This document shows, piece after piece, positions 1 through 5,390 of a DNA stretch of 6,444 bases (position 1 is its first letter; each line of letters begins with the position of its first letter). The position numbers were made by a program, and so were the translations under genes. This DNA is from an uncultured Erysipelotrichaceae bacterium (GTDB lineage: Bacteria > Bacillota_I > Bacilli_A > RFN20 > CAG-826), in assembly GCA_902800255.1 (NCBI GenBank), contig CADCDV010000036.1:1-6444 (forward strand), written 5' to 3'. Under the pieces are notes generated by a model. The model made no database searches, had not been told where the DNA came from, and saw nothing but the letters and a program-made list of their open reading frames with translations.

Positions 1-11
1 TTCTGTTTCAT
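1..11 (-). CDS. 5' end of a leftward gene of unknown product (partial)
   Basis: An ATG at 11..9 on the minus strand opens a frame reading M-K-Q before the window ends. It is called a gene start because a perfect Shine-Dalgarno, AAAGGAGG (plus positions 19-26), lies 7 nt upstream of the ATG, and an extended -10 promoter (71-79) lies further upstream. Only three codons are visible, so no product can be named. It is divergent from the EIIB-like gene at 106-453 and shares its promoter region. Confidence 0.7.
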
Positions 12-18
12 AAGGTTT

Positions 19-26
19 CCTCCTTT
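19..26 (-). promoter_or_regulatory. Ribosome binding site of the left-edge gene
   Basis: The minus strand reads AAAGGAGG, fully complementary to the 16S rRNA 3' tail, with 7 nt before the ATG at 11. It is the main evidence that a gene starts at the left edge. It also shows that this genome uses classical ribosome sites, in contrast to the leaderless-looking starts at 106, 5345 and 5391. Confidence 0.75.
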
Positions 27-70
27 GACTAATTAACGTTTCTGAGCGCCTGTTTGTTTGCAGGATTTAT

Positions 71-79
71 ATTTTAGCA
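71..79 (-). promoter_or_regulatory. Extended -10 promoter for the left-edge gene
   Basis: The minus strand reads TGC-TAAAAT, an extended -10 (TGn + hexamer; hexamer at 76..71). Transcription would begin near 64, giving a leader of about 53 nt that contains the ribosome site at 19-26. No good -35 hexamer is seen. At a 17-bp spacing, the -35 position is occupied by the -10 hexamer of the opposing promoter (94-99). Confidence 0.5.
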
Positions 80-90
80 CGCCCGCGTTG

Positions 91-99
91 TGCTATACT
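91..99 (+). promoter_or_regulatory. Extended -10 promoter of the EIIB-like gene, predicted leaderless
   Basis: The plus strand reads TGC-TATACT, a strong extended -10. The hexamer ends at 99 and the ATG begins at 106, so the expected start of transcription (about 7 nt downstream) falls on the A of the start codon. There is no purine-rich ribosome site between them. A -35 match is lacking, which extended -10 promoters tolerate. Confidence 0.55.
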
Positions 100-105
100 C
101 TTGCT

Positions 106-453
106 ATGCCAACACCTAATCCAATTCTTATTGCAGTTCTTATCGCCCTTGGCGTCATCATCCTTGGCGTCCTTATCTTCATTTTAATCAAAATCTTCGG
201 CAAAAAGCGTGAGAAATCTCTTCCTATCGCTTCTAAATCCGAATATTTCGAGGCTCTTGGAGGAGAAGATAATTACATCGATTCCTCTCGTGAAGGCTCA
301 AGGATCATCGTCCATCTCAAGGACTATTCCAAGATCAACAAAGAGAAAATAAAAGAAGCCGGTGTGACTGGCTTCATTGAGAAGAGCGATAAGTTAACTT
401 TGGTTGTCAAAGATAACGCCGAAGAGGTCTACGAGAAGATCTTTAACGCTTAA
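106..453 (+). CDS. Membrane-anchored PTS EIIB-like protein lacking the phospho-Cys
   Basis: The protein is 115 aa from the ATG at 106. A frame open from a TTG at 58 would add 16 residues, but it would cross the -10 promoter, so 106 is preferred. Residues 7-31 form one hydrophobic membrane helix followed by a basic stretch (KKREK), suggesting a short outside N-terminus and a cytoplasmic domain. Residues 45-114 resemble the glucose-family EIIB fold: an ALGG-type helix (50-53), an N-I-like turn at 56, a conserved Arg (R66) in the strand, and a G-x-x-G-F/V segment at 86-90. In true EIIB domains the phospho-accepting Cys lies three residues before that Arg. Here the ungapped position is Glu63, and the protein has no Cys at all. 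It therefore cannot be a normal phosphocarrier and has no fused EIIC transporter. A regulatory or structural role is inferred. Family assignment is by recalled motif pattern and is fairly secure; function is unknown. Confidence 0.78.
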   Translation: MPTPNPILIAVLIALGVIILGVLIFILIKIFGKKREKSLPIASKSEYFEALGGEDNYIDSSREGSRIIVHLKDYSKINKEKIKEAGVTGFIEKSDKLTLVVKDNAEEVYEKIFNA

Positions 454-991
454 AGACGTGTTCCTCTAAATCCTCAACAGGTAATCCCATAACGTTGTAA
501 TAGGAACCTTCGATCTTCTTGATCAAAGGGAAATCATCCTGAATACCATAACTTCCAGCTTTGTCGAAAGGCTGGAATTTTTCTATATAGGCCCAAATCT
601 CTTCGTCAGAGAGTTCATTGAAGATGACAGTGGAGGTAACTGTCCTCGAGATCTCTTTTTGGCTAGAGATGTAGGTGTAGGAGGATAAGACTTTGGTGGA
701 TTTGCCACTTTGTTTCCTAAGCATCCTGAACGCGTCCTCTTTATCCTTAGGCTTGCCTAAGACTTCACCCTCACAGATAACAATCGTGTCACACCCAAGA
801 ACTTCATCTTCAGGGTTCATGGAAAAAACCTCATAGGCCTTAAGGCGCGCTTCCTCAGTGCTTAGGTCTTTGGCTTTCCTAACCCCATCAATGGCTCGTT
901 CATCAACATTAGGGACGATGGAAATAAAAGAAGGCACGAGTTTTCTTAAAAGCTCGCGTCTTCTAGGTGAAGCACTTGCAAGAATCAACAT
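443..991 (-). CDS. maf: Maf family nucleotide pyrophosphatase
   Basis: The protein is 182 aa, a normal length for Maf/YhdE proteins. These hydrolyse non-canonical or pyrimidine nucleoside triphosphates (dTTP/UTP in the YhdE group) to monophosphate and pyrophosphate in the cytoplasm, and have been linked to septum arrest in Bacillus. Visible signatures are the N-terminal SASPRR (6-11), the V-D-E of strand 2 (29-31), GCDT (66-69) with the catalytic Asp, G-K-P (79-81), and KAGSYGIQ (144-151) followed by EGSYYNVMGLP. Two positions differ from the usual pattern as I recall it: GCDT for GADT, and SGKSTKV where SGRxHxV is common. The ATG at 991 lies one base after the TAG of the RNase J gene and has no strong ribosome site of its own, so it is probably translated by coupling to rnj. 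Its 3' end overlaps the convergent EIIB-like gene by 11 bp. The substrate cannot be settled from sequence alone. Confidence 0.92.
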   Translation of the reverse strand: MLILASASPRRRELLRKLVPSFISIVPNVDERAIDGVRKAKDLSTEEARLKAYEVFSMNPEDEVLGCDTIVICEGEVLGKPKDKEDAFRMLRKQSGKSTKVLSSYTYISSQKEISRTVTSTVIFNELSDEEIWAYIEKFQPFDKAGSYGIQDDFPLIKKIEGSYYNVMGLPVEDLEEHVFKR

Positions 992-992
992 T

Positions 993-2675
993 CTACTTGT
1001 TGTCGTTTAAGCTCATGATGAGCGGGATGATCATTGGGCTACGCTCAGTCTTACGGTAGATGTAGTGGGCGACGGAATTCTTAAGGGAGGTCTTGATCTC
1101 GTTGAAGGTAACCTTCTTGGTCATGACGTTCTTAAGGGATTCTTCGGCCGCCATCTGAGCGTGTCTGATGATGTGGGCGTCGCTGCCTCCTTCAAAGAAG
1201 CCGCGGGCATAGACGATTGGTGAAGAGAGCAATTGGTTCTTCTTAGAATCGATGGAGACCAAAACAGCAATCATGCCATCGCTCTTAAGGGTGGCTCTGT
1301 CGCGCATGACGTTCGTGGAAAGACCGTCGATGTCATTGCCATCGATATAGACAGGCTCGGCTTGGGCGTGACCGCCTCTCGTGACCTTGTGGTTTTCGAG
1401 GGTGATCATGTCGCCATTGTCGCAAACGAAGACGTGGTCTTTCTCTAAGCCCATATCGATAGCGATGTCGCCATGGAGTTTGAGCATGCGGTATTCGCCG
1501 TGCACTGGCATGAAATACTTAGGGTTAACTAAGCGCTGCATAAGCCTAAGTTCCTGGCGGGATGGGTGGCCAGAGCTATGGAGAGAGAAGGCGAGGCTAT
1601 TCTGCTTGACGTCAGCGCCTTGTTTGACAAGGTCATTGACGAGTCTATCAACGAGGGCACCATTTCCTGGAATAGCGTTGCTAGAGAAGACGATGGTATC
1701 GCCTGGGATGATGCGGATATTCTTATGTTCGCCACGTGAAATCCTTGACAAAGCCGCCATGGATTCGCCTTGGGAGCCTGTGCAGATGATGCAGATTTCG
1801 TTCGATTTGTAGGAACGAACCATGTCATCTGAGATGATCGCGGAATCTGGAACTTTGATGTAGCCGTATTTACGGGCGATGGTCATGGTGTTTTCCATCG
1901 ACCTTCCAAGGATGCAGATCTTTCTGCCATGGGAGACGGCCGCTTCAACGACTTGCTGGATACGGTTGATGTTGCTCGAGAAGGTGGAGACGATGATACG
2001 GGCATTGGCCTGATCGAAGACTTCCTCAACGCCAGAACGGACGTTCTTCTCGGAAGGGGTGTATCCTTCGATTTCGGCGTTCGTAGAGTCGGCCATAAGA
2101 AGATCAACGCCTTCTTGTCCGAGCTTAGCTAACTTAGCGATCTCAAATTGAGGTCCGACAGGGGTGAGGTCGACTTTGAAGTCGCCGGTCTCGATGATTC
2201 TTCCTTGTTTGGTGTCGATGCAGACGCCATAGCTATCTGGGATCGAGTGGGTGACTCTAAAGAAAGAGACGGTGAAATCATCGCCAATCGGGACGATGGT
2301 GTCGCTATCATATTCGACGATTTTGACTTCCTCACGGATGCGGGCGTCCTCAAGCTTGTGCCTGATTAAGGCGGCAGCGAGCCTTGGGGCGTAGATCACA
2401 GGGATATAGACGCTCCTGATGAGGAAAGGAATGCCACCGATATGGTCTTCATGACCATGGGTGATGAAAAGGGCTTTAATTTTGTTTCTGTTGTTCCTGA
2501 GATATGTGTAGTCAGGAATGACGTAATCAACGCCTGGGAGATTCGACTCAGGGAAACGGACGCCAGCGTCAACCAAAATGATTGAGCGCTCAGTCTCAAA
2601 ACAGTAGGTGTTCTTTCCTACTTCTCCTAAACCGCCTAAGGCGAAGATGTTCACTGGTGAATTAAAACTCGGCAT
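993..2675 (-). CDS. rnjA: Ribonuclease J (J1-like)
   Basis: The protein is 560 aa from the ATG at 2675, close to the 555 aa of Bacillus RNase J1. RNase J is a Zn-dependent 5'-3' exonuclease and endonuclease central to mRNA decay and rRNA maturation in Gram-positives. Seen in order: FALGGLGEVGKN near residues 11-22; the metallo-beta-lactamase motif H73-G-H75-E-D77-H78; the downstream ligand His in THSIPDS (H143); GDF (D165); the beta-CASP segment with STFSSNINR and CTGSQGE; SGHPSRQE; PVHGEYRM at about 390, carrying the last metal/catalytic His; and a C-terminal domain ending in SPMIIPLIMSL. The intact HGHEDH makes it catalytic and J1-like, not J2-like. An in-frame TTG at 2699 would add 8 residues but has no ribosome site. 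ATG 2675 has AGAGGT 7 nt upstream (plus 2683-2688) and matches the family N-terminus. The gene is followed one base later by maf. Antisense open frames inside it are shadows. Confidence 0.96.
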   Translation of the reverse strand: MPSFNSPVNIFALGGLGEVGKNTYCFETERSIILVDAGVRFPESNLPGVDYVIPDYTYLRNNRNKIKALFITHGHEDHIGGIPFLIRSVYIPVIYAPRLAAALIRHKLEDARIREEVKIVEYDSDTIVPIGDDFTVSFFRVTHSIPDSYGVCIDTKQGRIIETGDFKVDLTPVGPQFEIAKLAKLGQEGVDLLMADSTNAEIEGYTPSEKNVRSGVEEVFDQANARIIVSTFSSNINRIQQVVEAAVSHGRKICILGRSMENTMTIARKYGYIKVPDSAIISDDMVRSYKSNEICIICTGSQGESMAALSRISRGEHKNIRIIPGDTIVFSSNAIPGNGALVDRLVNDLVKQGADVKQNSLAFSLHSSGHPSRQELRLMQRLVNPKYFMPVHGEYRMLKLHGDIAIDMGLEKDHVFVCDNGDMITLENHKVTRGGHAQAEPVYIDGNDIDGLSTNVMRDRATLKSDGMIAVLVSIDSKKNQLLSSPIVYARGFFEGGSDAHIIRHAQMAAEESLKNVMTKKVTFNEIKTSLKNSVAHYIYRKTERSPMIIPLIMSLNDNK

Positions 2676-2682
2676 TAAATAA

Positions 2683-2688
2683 ACCTCT
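2683..2688 (-). promoter_or_regulatory. Ribosome binding site fixing the RNase J start
   Basis: The minus strand reads AGAGGT with 7 nt before the ATG at 2675. No comparable site precedes the upstream TTG at 2699, so this site decides the start codon in favour of the 560-aa product. Confidence 0.65.
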
Positions 2689-2726
2689 TGAAGCGACAAG
2701 AAATATGTGCTCGTCAGGTCAACTAA

Positions 2727-2735
2727 ACTATAACA
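2727..2735 (-). promoter_or_regulatory. Extended -10 promoter for rnj-maf
   Basis: The minus strand reads TGT-TATAGT (hexamer at plus 2732..2727), an extended -10. It lies in the gap after the membrane-protein gene (stop at 2765). Transcription would start near 2720 and give a leader of about 45 nt with the AGAGGT ribosome site. There is no clear -35; a TTG-T-like stretch sits about 19 bp upstream. It would give rnj-maf its own transcription, in addition to readthrough from upstream. Confidence 0.45.
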
Positions 2736-2764
2736 CCTTTTTTTCTAAAGAAAACAAAGAGTGA

Positions 2765-3706
2765 TTATGAAAGCGGTTCCGTCTCTTTGCTCTCCTTGGC
2801 TTTAGCCATCACGGTGATACTCACGATGAAGTTGAACCACATTGCGATCATTGGGCAAAGGGCGAGAAGACGAGGTCCGATGTTCTTACTGATCATGTAG
2901 TCGATTGGCAAGATGCATTGGAGGTTCTGGGAGATGTAGTAGGTGTGACCAAGGGCGAAGTCCATGAGGAGGACGGCAATGCCAATGATCGTGGAGAAGC
3001 AAAGCATGATCGTGCGGACCGCTACCAAAGCTTCATATGGCATCTCTTTCTCTTTGGTGTAGGCAAGATAGAACTCATGCCAGAAGAGAACGAGGGAGCT
3101 GAAGACCATCATGACATAGAGAGGAATCGTGTGTCCGAAGGTTGGAGTTGTGAAGTCAATGTAGGTTGGGGCCATGAGAAGAGCAGCGAAGAAATATTCA
3201 GCGATCCAAACATAGACGAAACCAAGGATTCTGCCAACGATGGTGACCCACTTTGGTTTTGAATATTCCCTGCAAATCACAGGTATTTTTTCCAAAATCC
3301 AGGCTTTTTTGATGGTGATAAGAACACCAAGAGCGACCATGAGGACATCCATGAGAATGATGTCGACAGGGAAGATGAGGGAGTTATATCCGAACTCATA
3401 ATTGCCAAGGATGATGTTGACGATGATAAGGACGAGAAGGAGTCCTCCGCCAATCATGAAGCCAAAGCCATTGACCTTGAGGGTCTTGGCTCTCTTCTCT
3501 TCGTTTGGCTGATGGATGAGGTAGTAGTAAGCGAAGAGGAGATAGGTAAGCATGAAGCAGCTTAAGAACATTGGGCCGACTTTGAGGATGTGCTTAAAGC
3601 CATCGACGTCTGCCATGAAGTAGTGGAAGCCTTGATAGAAGGCAAGGCCAGCGATGATATAAAGGGCGATCTCAACTAAGAACGCGATAAGTGTTTTCTT
3701 GCTCAT
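2765..3706 (-). CDS. Unknown 8-TM integral membrane protein coupled to the phosphodiesterase
   Basis: The protein is 313 aa and is not recognised as a member of a named family. Hydrophobic segments lie at about 5-29, 42-64, 78-101, 110-132, 153-178, 194-216, 227-250 and 278-300, giving eight predicted membrane helices. Lys-rich loops (69-76, 133-152, 217-222) and a charged tail (301-313) place both termini in the cytoplasm by the positive-inside rule. There are no ATP-binding, transporter-signature or obvious catalytic motifs. Embedded polar or charged residues (E12, D115/D120, E170, H210/E211, D249) could matter but are not diagnostic. The start codon overlaps the stop of the upstream lipoprotein phosphodiesterase gene (ATGA, 4 bp) and has an exemplary AAGGAGGT ribosome site (plus 3713-3720). 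The two proteins are therefore probably made together and may act together at the membrane. The gap to the next gene (rnj) carries a separate promoter. Confidence 0.85.
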   Translation of the reverse strand: MSKKTLIAFLVEIALYIIAGLAFYQGFHYFMADVDGFKHILKVGPMFLSCFMLTYLLFAYYYLIHQPNEEKRAKTLKVNGFGFMIGGGLLLVLIIVNIILGNYEFGYNSLIFPVDIILMDVLMVALGVLITIKKAWILEKIPVICREYSKPKWVTIVGRILGFVYVWIAEYFFAALLMAPTYIDFTTPTFGHTIPLYVMMVFSSLVLFWHEFYLAYTKEKEMPYEALVAVRTIMLCFSTIIGIAVLLMDFALGHTYYISQNLQCILPIDYMISKNIGPRLLALCPMIAMWFNFIVSITVMAKAKESKETEPLS

Positions 3707-4743
3707 AAGTTGACCTCCTTCCAGGTAAGGCTAGATGCGCCTTTCTCCATGTCATCATAATCGATGATGAGATGCTCTAAATCGAACTTGTTGCTCTCTT
3801 TGTGGAGGGTATAGATTGCGCAGCCGGTGATGCTGATGCCATCTTTCTCGGTGCTATAGAGCTCGGTGTTGGCTTTGACGCCATAACCGAAGATCATGTT
3901 GTCTTTTCTATAAACGATGTCGTTTGAATGGTCGTGGCCGAAGAACATGCCTCTGCAGCCTTTTTCTTTCGCGGTTTTCACGAAATCGGAATTATGTTCG
4001 CCTGGGCAGAACTTCTCATCTTTGATTCCGCCAACAACATCATTTGCTTTCTCGAAGTCATAGATATCGGTTGGAGGGATGTGGAAGAAGGCGATCGATG
4101 GGACGTAGCTACCACTGTTGTTGGTCTTGGCAAGCTCAGCTTGCTGCTCATACCAAGCGATCTGATTTGGATGGATGAAATCGTAGTCGTATGATCCGGC
4201 TTCCTCGACGAGGTTATGGGTGTCGATGTTATAGATTTGCCACTCAACATTGCCACCACGTTTGACGTTGATGACGTAGTTGGAGAAGCCATCGACATTG
4301 TCGTCTTTGTTAATCGCTTCTGGGAGGATGGCGTTCTTATATCTTGAGGATGAGACAAGGTTATTCATCCAAGCCATGCTCCATTCGCCTTCGTAGTCGT
4401 GGTTACCAAAGGTAAAGGCCCATGGGATATCCCAGCTATCGATGAGGTCATAGATGGTTGTCGCGATCTTTTTGTTGGCAACCAAAAGAGAATCGCCAGT
4501 GATTTCGAGAAGGTCAATATGACCGGCTCTTTCTTTAGCGACCTTGATGGTATTCGACAAATAGGCGGAAGCCTCTTTGATGTTGGTGGAGTAGTTCCAG
4601 TGGATGTCTGTTAACTGGAGGACAATGAAGTCCTGATCGCCAGATACCTCCATCTCTTTCACATGCTCGGCCGATGAATAAATGCGCGTGCATGAGAAAA
4701 GCAAAGGCATCAAAGCGATTAATGCAAATCTTTTGTTTTTCAT
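3703..4743 (-). CDS. Calcineurin-like metallophosphoesterase, predicted lipoprotein
   Basis: The protein is 346 aa. The N-terminus MKNKR, a hydrophobic core and LLFS-C18 form a lipoprotein signal peptide, so the mature enzyme should be lipid-anchored on the outer face of the membrane. The two-metal calcineurin-like site is complete: D46-x-H48 (LTDIHW), G83-D84 (ITGDS), G-N114-H115-D-Y-E-G, H221 in FFHIPP, and G-H270-D-H272-S-N-D. The spacing and the FGNHDYEG, FHIPP and GHDHSND wording recall the purple-acid-phosphatase-29/Dcr2 type of phosphoesterase, from memory of that family. The substrate (phosphomonoester, phosphodiester, nucleotide or lipid head group) is not determinable. It lies 50 nt downstream of def, with a stem-loop in between and no good ribosome site before its ATG (only GGG near the start). 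It overlaps the 8-TM gene by 4 bp at its 3' end. Confidence 0.9.
   Translation of the reverse strand: MKNKRFALIALMPLLFSCTRIYSSAEHVKEMEVSGDQDFIVLQLTDIHWNYSTNIKEASAYLSNTIKVAKERAGHIDLLEITGDSLLVANKKIATTIYDLIDSWDIPWAFTFGNHDYEGEWSMAWMNNLVSSSRYKNAILPEAINKDDNVDGFSNYVINVKRGGNVEWQIYNIDTHNLVEEAGSYDYDFIHPNQIAWYEQQAELAKTNNSGSYVPSIAFFHIPPTDIYDFEKANDVVGGIKDEKFCPGEHNSDFVKTAKEKGCRGMFFGHDHSNDIVYRKDNMIFGYGVKANTELYSTEKDGISITGCAIYTLHKESNKFDLEHLIIDYDDMEKGASSLTWKEVNL
3713..3720 (-). promoter_or_regulatory. Consensus ribosome site of the 8-TM gene, inside the phosphodiesterase gene
   Basis: The minus strand reads AAGGAGGT, an ideal Shine-Dalgarno, 6 nt before the ATG at 3706. It is embedded in the last codons of the phosphodiesterase gene. 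With the ATGA overlap it supports efficient translation of the membrane protein, at least as high as that of its partner, whose own start lacks a good site. Confidence 0.75.
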
Positions 4744-4748
4744 AATGA

Positions 4749-4778
4749 CCCAATTTTATCTTCTTTAAGAAGATTGGG
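4749..4778 (-). other. Stem-loop between def and the phosphodiesterase gene
   Basis: The arms ATCTTCT (4758-4764) and AGAAGAT (4768-4774) pair perfectly around a 3-nt loop. CCCA (4749-4752) and TGGG (4775-4778) can extend the stem across a 5-nt bulge. On the minus-strand transcript the hairpin follows the def stop codon and ends 5 nt before the phosphodiesterase ATG. There is no U-run after it, so it is not a typical rho-independent terminator. A role in RNA processing, stability or control of the downstream start is inferred. Confidence 0.45.
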
Positions 4779-4793
4779 CAATATACAGAGAGA

Positions 4794-5345
4794 TTAAATA
4801 GCGACGGCGTCAGGTATTTCTTTGAATGGGTTCTGCTTGTCGATGCGGTCATAGAAAAGAACGCCATTCAAATGGTCGATTTCGTGCTGCAAAACAATCG
4901 CGTCATAACCGAAGGCGACGATCTGAACGTCTTCGCCTTTCAAAGCGTCATAGGCTTTGACGGTGACTTTGTTCGCTCTATAGGCGTAGCCAGGGTGTTC
5001 GCCATCGACGCTAAGGCAGCCTTCTCCATTGACGAGATAGCACTGTCTGACAGATTGGGCGACGATGACTGGGTTAACTAATTGATATTGAATGTAGTGG
5101 CCATCTTCTTCCCCGGATGGGTAATAGATGACGAGCATGCGTTTATTGACGCCGATCTGTGGCGCAGCTAAACCGACTCCTTCACGGACCGATGGGTTCT
5201 TCTCACGGAAGGCTGGATCCTGGGAGTCTTTGAGATACTTCGTCATCTCGTCGAGGATGGCTTTGATCTCTTTTGATCTTGGGTCTTCGACGGGAGCGCA
5301 TCTGCTATGTAGGCTTTTGGCGGTGTCTTTAACGATTTTCAACAT
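4794..5345 (-). CDS. def: Peptide deformylase
   Basis: The protein is 183 aa. Peptide deformylase removes the formyl group from the N-terminal Met of new proteins, as an Fe2+/metal enzyme in the cytoplasm near the ribosome exit. All three family motifs are intact: motif 1 GVGLAAPQIG (56-65), motif 2 EGCLS (108-112) with metal ligand C110, and motif 3 H154-E155-IDH158 with the catalytic Glu and two His ligands. The segment before motif 1 (DSQDPAFREKN) and the overall length fit the Gram-positive type II class. The ATG at 5345 agrees with the family N-terminus (MLKIVKD...APVEDP). No ribosome site precedes it; instead an extended -10 ends 6 nt before the ATG, predicting a leaderless mRNA. The gene is divergent from ylbF, with only 45 bp between the two start codons. 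Confidence 0.96.
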   Translation of the reverse strand: MLKIVKDTAKSLHSRCAPVEDPRSKEIKAILDEMTKYLKDSQDPAFREKNPSVREGVGLAAPQIGVNKRMLVIYYPSGEEDGHYIQYQLVNPVIVAQSVRQCYLVNGEGCLSVDGEHPGYAYRANKVTVKAYDALKGEDVQIVAFGYDAIVLQHEIDHLNGVLFYDRIDKQNPFKEIPDAVAI

Positions 5346-5351
5346 GTGGAT

Positions 5352-5360
5352 ATTGTATCA
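5352..5360 (-). promoter_or_regulatory. Extended -10 promoter of def, predicted leaderless
   Basis: The minus strand reads TGA-TACAAT (hexamer plus 5357..5352), followed by exactly 6 nt and then the ATG at 5345. The expected start of transcription is the A of the start codon. No Shine-Dalgarno can fit in this space. No convincing -35 is visible at 17 bp. Confidence 0.5.
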
Positions 5361-5373
5361 TGAAAGAGGAAAA

Positions 5374-5390
5374 ATGCTTAAAATAAGCAT
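5374..5390. repeat. 17-bp perfect palindrome abutting the ylbF start
   Basis: ATGCTTA (5374-5380) and TAAGCAT (5384-5390) are perfect inverted 7-bp arms around AAA. The palindrome overlaps the proposed ylbF -10 hexamer (5379-5384) and ends directly at the ylbF ATG. It could be an operator for a dimeric repressor. If transcription begins further upstream, it would be an RNA hairpin at the start codon. Confidence 0.5.
5379..5384 (+). promoter_or_regulatory. -10 hexamer of the ylbF-rsmD-coaD operon, predicted leaderless
   Basis: TAAAAT lies with exactly 6 nt before the ylbF ATG at 5391, the same spacing as at the EIIB-like gene and def. A TG occurs upstream (5375-5376) but one base too far for a strict extended -10. 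No -35 is evident. An alternative is a start further upstream that would include the GAGGA at 5366-5370. Confidence 0.4.

Noticed and set aside
58..105. TTG at 58 as the start of the EIIB-like gene
   Set aside because: The 16 extra residues are translated from the promoter region itself (including the -10 at 91-99), do not resemble a signal or domain, and have no ribosome site upstream. The ATG at 106 directly precedes the membrane helix.
1381..1812. Plus-strand open frame of about 140 codons antisense to RNase J, and several shorter ones along the leftward genes
   Set aside because: They lie fully inside strongly conserved coding sequence on the other strand, have low-complexity compositions that mirror that strand, and lack ribosome sites or recognisable domains.
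2676..2699. TTG at 2699 as the RNase J start
   Set aside because: No ribosome site precedes it, while ATG 2675 has AGAGGT 7 nt upstream and gives the family-typical N-terminus.
2736..2764. Possible terminator after the 8-TM gene (TTTTC-TTTA-GAAAA on the minus strand)
   Set aside because: The stem is only 5 bp and AT-rich, and a real U-run does not follow; it would be too weak to terminate.
4780..4787. TATATT on the minus strand as a promoter for the phosphodiesterase gene
   Set aside because: It has no TG at the correct extended position and no -35, and it lies directly against the stem-loop; too weak to list as a feature.
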